A stretch of 64,000 nt of DNA, taken from Oegoconia quadripuncta. Its lineage: Eukaryota; Arthropoda; Insecta; Lepidoptera; Autostichidae. Each line of letters opens with the position of its first letter. The first letter of the stretch is position 1. The stretch spans positions 3,536,501-3,600,500 of the forward strand of contig OX438760.1 in assembly GCA_949316235.1 (NCBI GenBank), read 5' to 3'. The notes below the pieces were generated by a model. The model was given only the letters and a program-made list of their open reading frames with translations, made no database searches and had not been told where the DNA came from. The translations under genes were made by a program, and so were the position numbers. Positions 33,115 to 43,186 of the stretch are shown here, one piece after another.

Positions 33115-36006
33115 ATGTCAAATAATTTAAAAAGTACCAATAAAAATAAAAATTCACGCGAAAAAAATATCTGTAAAATAAACCTGGTGCACCAAAATAT
33201 TCAGGGCGGCATGTATAACAAAGAGTTTGAACTTGAACTGTTTTTGATCTCCAACGAAATTGATATACTATGTATCACTGAGCACTGGATTACGTCAGAA
33301 CAGTTCATGTTTAGTTTCAAAAATCACCAGGTTGGTAGTTCATTTAACAGACAAACAGCGAATCATGGGGGTTCTTTGATAATTGTTCGTAACAATTTAA
33401 AATACAAAGAACGTACCGACATCGTCAATTTGTCTGTTGAAAAAACTATCGAACTCGCTTGTGTAGAATTGGAGCAGCTTGTTGTAGTAAGCGTATACAG
33501 ACGTGGGAAGTCATTATTTACTACTTTTGAAAAAGTTATGGATGAAGTTTTAAATAAAATCTGTAATAATAATAAATGTGTCATTGTCTGTGGCGACTTT
33601 AATATAGATCTCTTAGATAGTTCATCTCCATTTAGTAATTTGTTATTATCGTTATTCAATTGTCATAACCTCAAAAACTTATTTCTAGAGCCTACTAGAA
33701 TTACTTCTTCGACAGCAACTTGTATCGACAATATATTCACAAATGTTGAACCAACTTACAAGAACATAATTAATAAATTAAAATCGGATCATAGTGGTCA
33801 GTTGGCTACTTTTGCATTTAATGGAAAATATAACACAAGACTTATAATATGTAATCCTATAAATGAAGGTCGGCTAAAAACCTTTAGTAATAATGTTAAA
33901 GTTAAATTACCCACCTTATCCTACTGTAAGGATCCGAATAAACTATATAATACTTTATTTAATTTAACGAAGAATGAATTCGACTCTGTTTTTAAAACAA
34001 AATTAATAAAAATTAATGATGGCTTGAAGTTTAGTGACTGGGCCACAGTGGGCATACATCGAAGTAGAGAAAAACTTTACGAGCTATATGAAGAAAAAAC
34101 AATAAATGAGAATGAGCTTTTTGTAAACTATGTCAGGAACTACTCAAAGCTATTTAAGCAAGTATGTACGATAGCCAAATCTATGTTCGTTCGTAACAAG
34201 ATTATAAGTAGCTCAAACCTGATTAAGACGACCTGGCAAGTAATCAACTCTGAAACTGGGAAAGTCAAAACTCGTAGTTTCGATTACCAAATTAACGTAG
34301 AAGGTCAAACATTAACTAATGCTCCTGAAATCGCGGACGCGTTTGAAAGTTTTTTCACTAACATTCCAGTATCGATAACTAGGTCTCTTAATTCTTCCCC
34401 CACTCTCGCTGAATTATTACTAAAACAAAATGTAACCGAATGTACCGATGTATTTAAATTTCATCACGTTACACCATTATGTATTATTAAGACATTTAAA
34501 TCTTTAAATATGAAAAGGACAGCGGATCTTCATGGTCTATCAGTTAAAATAATTAGTTTTATTATAGAGGATATTGCTCCTCATTTAGCTATTATCTTCA
34601 ACCAGTGTACTAATAATGGTGTGTTTCCTGATATGATGAAGCATAGTAAAGTAATTCCGTTATTTAAGTCTGGTGATACTCAAGTTCGTACAAACTTCCG
34701 ACCGATCTCAATTTTACCGACTTTAAGTAAAATATTTGAAAGCTTAATTTTAAATCAATTGCTCTCACATTTCAATTTGAATAATTTGATTACAACCAAA
34801 CAATTTGGTTTCACTAAGGGACGTTCGACAACAGATGCCGGTATTGAGTTGTTACAACATATTTTTGATGCCTGGGAGGGTTCACAGGACGCCCTTGGCA
34901 TCTTTTGTGATCTGTCCAAGGCTTTCGATTGCGTCCACCATGACATCTTAATTATGAAACTACACCATTATGGCGTCCAGGGCCAAGCACTCAGCCTAAT
35001 GAAATCATATCTACGTGATCGAATTCAGAGGGTTGATATCAATGGAGAGAGATCATCAGGATCTGCAGTTAGCATGGGCGTACCGCAGGGTTCAATACTG
35101 GGACCATTCCTATTTTTAGTTTATATCAACGATTTACCTCACCTCGCTAAGGAAAGACACGAGATCGTATTGTTTGCTGATGACACTTCTTTAATATTTA
35201 AAGTTGACAGATATCAATTAGCATATGACGAAGTGAATAATGCTGTCTCAAAAATAGTCGAATGGTTCACAGTCAATAACTTGCTCCTTAATGAGAACAA
35301 AACGAAATGTCTTAGATTTTCATTACCTAATGTTGAACAGGTTGCCACCAAAATAAGAATTAAACATGAACAGTTGGAACTTGTGGACACAACTGTATTC
35401 CTTGGTATGACTTTAGATTCTCGGTTACAGTGGGGACCCCATATTAAAAAACTAATGAAAAGACTCAGTTCTGCCGCATATGCTGTTAAGAAAATTCGAA
35501 ATATCTGTGATATTGAAACAGCGCGCTTAGTCTACTTCAGCTACTTTCACAGCTTGATGTCATATGGTATCTTGCTGTGGGGAAACGCTGCTGATACAGA
35601 TAGCATATTTCTCTTACAGAAACGAGCTATTCGTGCAATTTATAAATTAAGGTCAAGAGATACATTAAGACAAATATTTAAAGAAATTAATATTTTAACA
35701 TTTTCGTCACAATATATATATGAAAATCTTGTATATGTTAAGAGAAATATATATTCATTCGAGAAACATTGTGACCGACATAATGTCAATACAAGGAGCA
35801 AAAATCAATTAGCTGTACCTTTTAGTAGACTTAGTAAAGTTAATAAGTCATTCAGAGGTCAATGTGTGCGCTTCTACAACAAGGTTCCCATGGATATACG
35901 GAATCTTCCGCTTAATAAATTTAAACTTATTATAAAACAAAAATTATGTAAAAAGGGATATTACAAAATTTCAGACTATATTAATGAAAGTAATCCATGG
36001 GATTAA
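33115..36006 (+). CDS. Non-LTR retrotransposon ORF2: APE endonuclease + reverse transcriptase (CR1/Jockey group)
   Basis: An uninterrupted 963-residue protein. An N-terminal AP-like endonuclease has QNIQGG (about 24), ITEHW (about 55), GDFNID (about 160) and the SDH motif (about 225), all catalytic signatures present. The central RT has FRPISILPTLSKIFE, DLSKAFD (about 600), GVPQGSILGPFLF (about 655) and the catalytic FADD (about 686). A conserved post-RT region (LLWGNAAD, QKRAIRAIYKL, FYNKVP) follows. All key residues are present, so it may be active or recently active. No ORF1 is visible upstream, so the element may be 5'-truncated or have a single ORF. It is antisense to P450 copy 2, inside its intron. 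Relatives lie at 4466, 23924, 27862 and 60016, all truncated. Confidence 0.93.
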   Translation: MSNNLKSTNKNKNSREKNICKINLVHQNIQGGMYNKEFELELFLISNEIDILCITEHWITSEQFMFSFKNHQVGSSFNRQTANHGGSLIIVRNNLKYKERTDIVNLSVEKTIELACVELEQLVVVSVYRRGKSLFTTFEKVMDEVLNKICNNNKCVIVCGDFNIDLLDSSSPFSNLLLSLFNCHNLKNLFLEPTRITSSTATCIDNIFTNVEPTYKNIINKLKSDHSGQLATFAFNGKYNTRLIICNPINEGRLKTFSNNVKVKLPTLSYCKDPNKLYNTLFNLTKNEFDSVFKTKLIKINDGLKFSDWATVGIHRSREKLYELYEEKTINENELFVNYVRNYSKLFKQVCTIAKSMFVRNKIISSSNLIKTTWQVINSETGKVKTRSFDYQINVEGQTLTNAPEIADAFESFFTNIPVSITRSLNSSPTLAELLLKQNVTECTDVFKFHHVTPLCIIKTFKSLNMKRTADLHGLSVKIISFIIEDIAPHLAIIFNQCTNNGVFPDMMKHSKVIPLFKSGDTQVRTNFRPISILPTLSKIFESLILNQLLSHFNLNNLITTKQFGFTKGRSTTDAGIELLQHIFDAWEGSQDALGIFCDLSKAFDCVHHDILIMKLHHYGVQGQALSLMKSYLRDRIQRVDINGERSSGSAVSMGVPQGSILGPFLFLVYINDLPHLAKERHEIVLFADDTSLIFKVDRYQLAYDEVNNAVSKIVEWFTVNNLLLNENKTKCLRFSLPNVEQVATKIRIKHEQLELVDTTVFLGMTLDSRLQWGPHIKKLMKRLSSAAYAVKKIRNICDIETARLVYFSYFHSLMSYGILLWGNAADTDSIFLLQKRAIRAIYKLRSRDTLRQIFKEINILTFSSQYIYENLVYVKRNIYSFEKHCDRHNVNTRSKNQLAVPFSRLSKVNKSFRGQCVRFYNKVPMDIRNLPLNKFKLIIKQKLCKKGYYKISDYINESNPWD

Positions 36007-36229
36007 ACGGCTCCTCTACTCGATATATAAAATTGTTGTAACCTTTCTTGATTGTACATGATTTATTGAAAAGAGACAAACCCTCTGAGTTTCTCGCTAG
36101 CTCTTCTCAGTAGTGGTCGCGTTCCGAGCTAGTGGTAGTTTAAAAAACAAATGACGTTCATAAGTGCATATTGTATTGCCTACATGAATAAATGATTTTC
36201 ATTTCATTTCATTTTCATTTCATTTCATT
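36007..36229 (+). mobile_element. 3' UTR and ATTTC-repeat tail of the LINE
   Basis: After the stop come acaaaccctctgagtttctc, ctagctcttctcagtagtgg and a tail of about eight irregular catttcatttca units. These replace the usual poly(A), as in CR1/Jockey-type elements whose tails are short tandem repeats. A SINE-B begins directly after it. Confidence 0.8.
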
Positions 36230-36562
36230 TCAACCGCCTCCCTGGCTCAATGTAAACAACATTGGGTTTACGTTTCGGAGGTCGCGGGTTGGATCCCCAA
36301 CGGGGTACATATTTAGTACTCGGTTTGGTTGGTGGTAGGGCATATTAAATGTCCGCCTGGCTAGCTACCACCATCTTATCTAAATCTGGGGCCAAACAGC
36401 AATGTTAATAGCATTGTTGTGTTCCGGTTCTCAGAGATAAGATAGCCAGTCCCCCAAATAAGATGGGGTTTCCGGGTCAGTATGCTACCACCTTCGGCCT
36501 CATCTTCACTTAACATCAGGTGTGATTGAGGTCAAGTGCTAACCCGTTGTGGATAAAAAAAA
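36230..36562 (+). repeat. tRNA-derived SINE, family B (full length)
   Basis: This is a complete copy from accgcctccctggctcaatg through B box gggttggatcc, gtccgcctggctagctacca, gttccggttctcagagataa and gtgattgaggtcaagtgcta, to an A-rich tail after ccgttgtgg. It abuts the LINE tail. Confidence 0.85.
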
Positions 36563-36578
36563 AAATAGGAGTTTTCTC

Positions 36579-36703
36579 AAACTATATCGTACCATATAAA
36601 ATGATTTTCCTGCAGTCGGAGATCTTTATAATTTAGCGTCTTCATTGCATCGATTTTGACCTCCGACTGCAGGAAAATCAATTTATATGGTACGATATAG
36701 TTT
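36579..36703. mobile_element. Fold-back MITE, family M6
   Basis: aaactatatcgtaccatata and tatatggtacgatatagttt are the ends. The arms extend to gattttcctgcagtcggag/ctccgactgcaggaaaatc, about 45 bases each, with a 40-base loop. Total length is 125 bp. Confidence 0.9.
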
Positions 36704-37019
36704 ACTAATCGAAAAATAGGATATTTGACACATAACATTATGTTTCTGGCTTTCTGTTGTGCGGTTTCCCCAGATTCTAATCAAATTGCTTTATCAAAAA
36801 CATCCCGGGGCTTCGCCTGCGTGGAGTACCTAACTGTATCCAGGATATGTTGAATGTATTTATCCGAAGGGTAGTACTTACTTTATCGGCCTAAAAAAAT
36901 CCTATGTGTTGATCCAGGTGTGTATGTTCTACCTTTATTCCAAATTTCATACAATTCGCCGTGATTGACCAACAAAGAAACAAACAAACATCTAAACTTT
37001 AGCATTTTTAATATTAGTT

Positions 37020-37604
37020 AGGTTGTGGCTCAAGATTTACCTTAAAACTTTGTGAAAAATCAAACGTGTTTAATTAGAAAAAATAATACATTTCCCGTAT
37101 TATTTCGATGTTTTGGGTAAATGCATGTAAAATTTATCAAAAAAAAAAACGCACAAATACGATTTATGCCGTACAAGTGGCCGTCCTATTTGGAAGTTTT
37201 TAATTTTGACCGTAATACACCAAAAACTGTGTTTAATGTTCGACGCATCGCAAATGGCTAAGAACTTGGCCCCTTGTTTAGCTTTAATATAAATAAAATC
37301 GCACTCAAATCGGACCATGCATTACTGAGATACGAGTGGACAAAGACTGGACACACACCCACACACACACTCACATACACACACAAAACCGTCAAATACT
37401 AACACACGTCATTTTTGTAGGGGGTTAGTTACACGGATTAGACATTTAAGCCCTTATTTCAGAATGTTACTCAAGCGTAGATCAGCTTTTGAGTAGTCTC
37501 GAGCATAGTTAGAAAGAGATACCGCTATATAAGTTACATAAAACTGTCCCTTTTTAACCGTCCTCAAGCGGAGATCTTTCCTTTAGTAATACGGGCCCTA
37601 GTTT
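37020..37604. other. Intron sequence with repeat relics and a CA-rich microsatellite
   Basis: acacacacccacacacacac-type repeats lie at 37350-37385. The segment at 37448-37600 starts agcccttatttcagaatg and ends tagtaatacgggccct, weak inverted ends that suggest another small MITE related to family M3 termini. Confidence 0.4.
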
Positions 37605-37619
37605 ACTAATTTGACTTAC

Positions 37620-39006
37620 CAATACAAATCCTAGGCCCCTCTCCAAAGGGCATGTAAGTATACGGCGTAATGTTACGTTTGGCTTCGGACAGGAACCGTT
37701 CTGGCTTGTAGAGCTTGGGCTCGGGGAAATAGTCAGGGTGATGGTGCAGGTGATACACGGGCAGGTGAATCCGCATGCCTTTCTCCAGACGAACTCCCGA
37801 GGGAAGAGTATAGTCCTCTACAACTTCCCGTGTGAGGTTCGCAACTACTGGATATAAACGAAGCGCTTCATCAACACACGCGTCCAAATATGATAACTCA
37901 GTGATGCAGTCATAGTTCAGATGATTTTTGTGGCGTTGTAAGTACGCATCCACTTCCTGCGTAGCGCGTTCCTGGGCTTCTACGTTCTTCGCCAGCTCGT
38001 AGAAGGTGAAGCTCAGAGTTGTCGCCGAAGTTTCGAACCCGGCAGCGAAGAACGTCATACATTGTGTGACCATCATATCATCATCAACTTTCATACTTAT
38101 TTTCGTTCCACTGCTATTTTTCAGGTTGGTAATACTATCACCAGTTATATAGCTGCTCTTTTTCAAGCCTAATATTAAGTCTATGAAATCATTTCTACCA
38201 GATGATTCATACTTTCTCCCTTCAAAGACGCCAGTCAAGAGTTCTTGGAAAAAACTGTTCAATTCTTTTGGAAAAGTTTTTAATCCTACTCCGTAGAAAA
38301 TGGCTGGCCAAATAGCCCGAGCTATCAATGAGAAGCCTCGTACATTGGACAGTTCAAATATCAAGTCACCCATCTTCCTGAAAGGGTTGTTCTCTGCTTG
38401 GTCCATCGCTTTTGTGTCGATGCCGAAAGCACATGAACCGATGCAGTCCATAGTAAATCTTGCCATAAGAGACCTTCCTTCTAGTTTCTGAGATCTAGCT
38501 TCATCATCCAATACATTTTCAAATACATGCGCACATTTTTCAATCAAATGAAACATGTTTCTCATTTTTGCAGAAGAGAACAGCGGTGTAAAGTTTTGCC
38601 GCAACACTTTCCACCTATCGCCGTACGTGAAGAACATATTTTGGGTAAACACTTCATTATGGGTGTAGTTAGAGACTTCTCGGCTGCTGAAGTAATAGAA
38701 ATCCTTCGTGGTAATGAGCTTTATAAGTTCAGGGCTCTGGACTATCAGGGCGGGCTCTGTACCGTAGTATGCCCCAATATATGGAGCATCAGGGAATTTC
38801 AAGCATATTTTTTGTACAACGTACCCCACGTAATTCTTCAATAGAATGTAATCTCCAAAATTACCTAAAACCAGAGTTGGTTTCAAGTGTGGTACGTCTT
38901 TAATTTTCCAATGATTAAATCTTCGTCTAGAGATAAGTAACACTGCAAATAAAATTAGAATTAATGTGAAAAATATGTAAAACAATGCTCCAGCTATGAC
39001 GGACAT
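37620..39006 (-). CDS. Cytochrome P450 (CYP3 clan, CYP6/CYP321-like), copy 2, exon 1
   Basis: This encodes residues 1-462 plus one base of a microsomal P450 paralogous to copy 1. Elements in order are a membrane anchor (about 5-25), hinge VPHLKPT, helix C WKVLR (132-136), AGFETS in helix I (322-327), E380-x-x-R383, PERF (435-438) and haem loop PFGEGPRICIG (453-463, Cys461). Splicing at GTAAGTC joins exon 2 (32172-32368). The two copies are most alike in the N-terminal third and the K-helix-to-haem block, and least alike around residues 285-310 and at the C-terminus, regions that often vary between CYP6-like paralogues. A TATA box and initiator lie just upstream. Role: predicted ER monooxygenase, probably detoxification; substrate unknown. 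Confidence 0.93.
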
Positions 39007-39020
39007 GATTTTTTAATTCA

Positions 39021-39061
39021 ACTGAGCGTCTCACATGGCAGGTTGATCAGTTTTATATATA
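39021..39061 (-). promoter_or_regulatory. Core promoter of P450 copy 2: TATA box and initiator
   Basis: On the minus strand TATATATAAAA (39061-39051) is followed by an arthropod-type initiator TCAGT (39025-39021) about 30 bases later, then the ATG at 39006. This spacing is normal for a TATA/Inr pair and implies a 5' UTR of only about 17 bases. Confidence 0.55.
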
Positions 39062-39064
39062 GAG

Positions 39065-39727
39065 TCATCTTAGCAAGTGTGCGTTAACCACGTTATTTTT
39101 ATTTACAGGACATTTCTATATTAATGTTATTTAATACGTAATATTCAGTTAATTATGTGGACAACATTAGTTGACGCCAACCATGACAATTTCGTAGATC
39201 TGCTGTAAGAAATTTCATTATAGAAATAAGCAGAACCTGTTGTGTCGTCTCTTTATTATGTTGTATCAGTAATTTTTTTTTCTTGTGTGCAATAAATGAT
39301 AAATAAATAAATAAAAATAAACAATTATGCATTTTGTTTAAAACTACTATTCACCCGCAGCATTGCAAATGGCTTATCTCGCGGGAACTACTCACTTTAT
39401 CAGGAAGAATCCTATATCCTATTCCAGGGATATTTTGTTATCTTCATTTCACATAAATCCGTTCAACCGTTTTGCCATGAAAGAGCAATACATTATACAT
39501 ACAAACTTTTGCACACTTATAGTATTACATAGTTGTATTAGATATACAGGAGGATAGGTAGGCATTCCAATGTCCTTTCGTACAATACACTTTTAGAATG
39601 GTCCGTTTTGAGCGCGGTTTTTTATAATAAAGACTAAACGACGGACGGATAATTAGCCATGTTTGATGAAAATTGGTTAAGCCCTTTCGAAGATATTTAG
39701 TTTTAACACTATCTTTTGGTCTAGGTC
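39065..39727. other. Upstream region of P450 copy 2; repeat relics
   Basis: (aaat)n lies at 39297-39320. The part from 39355 to 39560 (tatctcgcgggaactactca, atttcacataaatccgttca) is a decayed interspersed repeat. It may contain regulatory sites for the P450, but I recognise none. Confidence 0.4.
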
Positions 39728-40035
39728 TACATCGCCTCCGTGGCTTGTAAATAACATTGGGTTTACGATTCGGAGGTCGCGGGTTAGATCCCCAGCGGGG
39801 TACATGTTTAAGTACTCGGTTTGGTTCGTGGTAGGGCATCTAAAATGTCCGTCTGTCTAGCTACCACTATCTTATCTAAATCTGCCGCGAAACAGCAATG
39901 TTAATAGCATTGTTGTGTTCCGGTTGTCAGAGATAAGATAGCCAGTCCCCCAAATGTGTTGGGGTTTCCGGGTCAGTACGCTTCCTACCTTTGACCTCAT
40001 CTTCACTTAACATCAGGTGTGATTGAGGTCAAGTA
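39728..40035 (+). repeat. tRNA-derived SINE, family B
   Basis: catcgcctccgtggcttgta, B box gggttagatcc, gtccgtctgtctagctacca, gttccggttgtcagagataa and gtgattgaggtcaagt. The 3' tail is lost. Confidence 0.8.
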
Positions 40036-40496
40036 AACACATGGATGATCTAATTATTTGTTAAATCAATGTTTTCGGAGGTTTTCTAAATTTTCAATTT
40101 GTAATTTTTTAATTATTCCTAACAAAAAAAAATGTTTAACTTTTAATCGTCGACATTGTCACCCTAACAACAATAAGTTCGTAGATATTGTCCACTCCGT
40201 CTAATGAGTGTTAGGTATTAACTAGTTACAATTCGTGGAACCTCTTAATTTTATTTAAAGCAAGTAATTATGTACAGTCAGTTAGGCCGGACAAAAAAAT
40301 GGAAATCGGACAATTTTGTCTGCGAGGACGAAATGAAAGTATTCTATCCAATAACACTGGATGGAATAAACCCTCTTAACATTATGTGATTTATGGTAGC
40401 AAGAGGCATATTCAGGCTATACCAACCGCAGTTTTCAGAAATGACTGTTTTGTCCAGTCTAGACTATCCTTTTAGAGAATTTTTGAAGGTATAAAT

Positions 40497-40920
40497 AGCC
40501 AACATGCTATCACTGATAAGTAAAATTGGCCTGTATAGTTATTTATAGAACTGACTATTTGTGTGCTATTTGATTGCATTTGTGATATTGTGCACGCTAC
40601 TACTACAGCCAGCATGCTACCACTGATAAGTAAAATTGACCTGTATAGTTATTTATAGAACTAACTGTTTGTGTGCTCTTTGACTAAATATATTGTGCAT
40701 GCTACCACTGCTAAGTATAATTGGCGTGTATAGTTATAGAACCGACTGTGTGCTACTTGACTAAATAACCACTATAGCCAGCATGTTATCGCTTATAAGT
40801 AAAATTGGCTTGTACAATTATTTTTGGAACCGACTGTACTATGTTTGTTAAACTGTAATTAATTACCTAAAGATTGTGTGCTATTTGACTAAATATATTG
40901 TACACGCTATCACTTTATCT
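40497..40920. repeat. Degenerate tandem repeat, about 70-112 bp units
   Basis: Four decayed units each contain agccarcatgctaycactga, taagtaaaattggcctgtat, agttatttatagaac and gtgtgctatttgactaaata. They start near 40497, 40610, 40690 and 40777. Unit length varies through internal deletions. From 40036 to 40496 I see nothing recognisable. Confidence 0.75.
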
Positions 40921-41070
40921 GTCGAGTTCGAATCCCGCTAGGAGTAAATGTGTAATGAGCACGAACCTTTATTCCCGAGTTATGTAGGTTCATGTAAATA
41001 CTCGTATAATGTAAACCTATATGCTTATTCGTTGTCTAGTACCTATCCATAGCATAAGTTTGTTTACTTT
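40921..41070 (+). repeat. SINE family A2 fragment
   Basis: gagttcgaatcccgctagga contains the B box. Then gtaatgagcacgaaccttta, ttcccgagttatgtaggttc and a body remnant. Confidence 0.6.
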
Positions 41071-41137
41071 GTGACTAGATTTATTTGTGTAAATGTTCGA
41101 AATATCACACTTCACACTAATCATACAATCACACTAA

Positions 41138-41316
41138 TATTATAAAAGTGTATGTATGTATGTTTGTTACCCCTTTCCGCCTAAACTACTGGACAGATTT
41201 GAATGAAATTTGGTTGGTAGACAGATTAGGATCTGGATTAATATGTAGGCTAAGTTTTTTGATAAACCCATTTTGATGAAATGTTCAACGCAAGCGAAAT
41301 CGCGGGCAATAGCTAG
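41138..41316 (+). mobile_element. Helitron-like or related non-autonomous element, copy 1
   Basis: attataaaagtgtatgtatg, then cctaaactactggacagatt, gaatgaaatttggttggtag and the end gcgaaatcgcgggcaatagctag-t. The CTAG end preceded by a short GC-rich stem fits a Helitron 3' terminus, but no 5' TC end or Rep/Hel protein is seen, so the class is tentative. Confidence 0.4.
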
Positions 41317-41435
41317 TATTATATATTCCACGCTCCACGTGCTAAGATGGAGACATAAATGTATACAATGTAACAAGTAACTTTGTTTTCATGCACGTGA
41401 TGCACTTGTGTGAGTGCCAGAATCATTACCATTAC

Positions 41436-41623
41436 ATAAGCCACAGGACGTTGTATACTGAACTGCCTCGTCCGTGGGAACCAAGGGTTGCTCCCGCCAA
41501 CGCGACTTTGGAGTCGTTCTGCCCAACTTCGAAGCATGGATGGGGAGGAAAGGCTGCGTCACCAACAGTTTGACTCAGATCTCACCGGGCATGGGTACTT
41601 CGGTGAGCATCTGAGTCGAATCG
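41436..41623. repeat. 188-bp direct repeat, unit 1
   Basis: ataagccacaggacgttgta to tctgagtcgaatcg, repeated almost unchanged at 41843-42029. The two units flank the Helitron-like copy 41628-41835. Confidence 0.85.
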
Positions 41624-41627
41624 TAAT

Positions 41628-41835
41628 ATTATAAATGCGAAAGTTTGTGTCAGTGTATGTCTGTATGTATGTATCTATGTTTGTTACCTCTTCACGCCTA
41701 TACGGCTGGACGGTTTTGGATGAAATTTGGTGGGTAGACAGAATAGGACCTGGATTAACCTATAGGCTATTTTTTCTTGCTGAACCGATTTTCATGAAAT
41801 CTTTCACGCGGACGAAGTCGCGGGCGGAAAGCTAG
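41628..41835 (+). mobile_element. Helitron-like or related non-autonomous element, copy 2
   Basis: attataaatgcgaaagtttg, a tgta/tatg microsatellite, ctatacggctggacggtttt, gatgaaatttggtgggtaga, and the end cgcggacgaagtcgcgggcg-gaaagctag. A short stem (cgc-g-gac/gtc-gcg) precedes the terminal CTAG. Confidence 0.45.
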
Positions 41836-41842
41836 TCATCAT

Positions 41843-42029
41843 ATAAGCCACAGGACGTTGTATGCTGAACTGCCTCCTCCATGGTAACCAAGGGTTGCTC
41901 CCGCCAACGCGACGTTGGAGTCGTTCTGCCCAACTTCGAAGCATGGATGGGGATGAAAGGCTGTATCACTTACGTTTGACTCAGATACTCACCGGGCATC
42001 GGTGCTTCGGTGAGCTCTGAGTCGAATCG
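41843..42029. repeat. 188-bp direct repeat, unit 2
   Basis: Partner of 41436-41623 with few differences (cctcctccatggtaacc for cctcgtccgtgggaacc). It suggests a tandem duplication with an element between the units. Confidence 0.85.
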
Positions 42030-42213
42030 GACGACGGGAAACAGCACGATAACAACACTTTGCGTGCGACCACAGACGTGGAAAAATTTAGTTTTCACTC
42101 AGCCTGTCTGCCCTGATTATTTTTGAGCCCAGCACCCTTTATGCTACGTCTCACGTTATCTTTCATTAGGAGAGAAGGTTAGTACTGTGGGACGTTTACG
42201 CCCTGATGATATG

Positions 42214-42549
42214 AATATTCTGAAGATCTCATATCTGTTAGGCATATTCTAAGTTTAAACTTAGAATATTCTGAAGATCTCATATCTGTTAGGTACATTC
42301 TAAGTTTAAACTTAGAATATTCTTAAGATCTCATATCTGTTAGGTATATTCTAAGTTTAAACTTAGAATATTCTGAAGATCTCATATCTGTTAGGCAAAT
42401 TCTAAGTTTAAACTTAGAATATTCTGAAGATCGCATATCTGTTAGGTATATTGTAAGTTTAAACTTAGAATATTCTGAAAATCGCATATCTGTTTTAGAA
42501 TATTATGAAGATCTTATATCTGTTAGGTATTTTCTAAGTTTAAACTTAG
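42214..42549. repeat. 51-bp satellite with a 20-bp palindrome in each unit
   Basis: Units start aatattctgaagatctcata at 42214, 42265, 42316, 42367, 42418 and about 42469, with a last partial unit to 42549. The period is 51 bp. Each unit contains the perfect palindrome ttctaagtttaaacttagaa; one junction has lost it. There is no coding capacity. From 42550 to 42832 I see nothing else. Confidence 0.93.
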
Positions 42550-42832
42550 GGAAACAGTCAACTCATGGCACTAAGAAAACAATATCATAATAAGTCATTC
42601 ATGCTAATACATAACTTATCAGACTGATATTAAAATGATAATGCATTGTGTAGCTTGTAATTTCGTTTCAATGGGAAGATTAAATGATTTTCAATTTTCA
42701 GACAATAGAAGGTTTCTATTGTGTCGTACAATACGTCGTGTCTTTATAAATAATTGTATATCTGAAGAGTGAATTAGCAACTACTTATTTCAAAACCTAG
42801 GTGTATACCAGGTTGCTTATTTCAATTGTTAA

Positions 42833-43095
42833 ACGACCTGTTTGGTGTAGTGGTTAGCAATTCTGACCACTATACCAAAAGGTTGCGGGTTCGAATCCCG
42901 CTAGGGGCATATGTTTGTGTGATGAATACATACATGTGTATCCGAGTTATGGATGTTTTCATTTATAATAAGTATTTATTTACAAAACAAATGTATTTAT
43001 GTAGTATATCAACCATCTGGTAACCACGACACAAGCCTATAGTTGCTTACTGTGGAACCAGATGGCGCTGTGTGTATGTCTAAGGATATTTATTT
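42833..43095 (+). repeat. tRNA-derived SINE, family A (full length)
   Basis: acgacctgtttggtgtagtg with a perfect A box, ggttcgaatcccgctagggg with a perfect B box, a body to gtggaaccagatggcgctgt, and a tail ending in tttatatttat. Confidence 0.85.
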
Positions 43096-43186
43096 ATATT
43101 TATAATTGTTGTTTTTTTAGCGCAGGTTTCTGAAATTAATTTTTTTATCACATTAGTGGAATTAATGGATAAGTGTAACTTTAATT

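Larger units (their letters stand above)
32369..37619 (-). other. Intron of P450 copy 2, filled with mobile elements
   Basis: The 5251-bp intron has donor GTAAGTC at 37619 and is phase 1, at the same site as copy 1. In plus-strand order it contains MITE M5 (32621-32766), a full-length-ORF LINE (33115-36229), SINE-B (36230-36562) and MITE M6 (36579-36703). About 48-bp inverted sequences lie outside the LINE (near 32893-32945 and 36705-36765). A (ca)n-like run is at 37345-37385. Without these, the intron would be close in size to that of copy 1. Confidence 0.88.
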
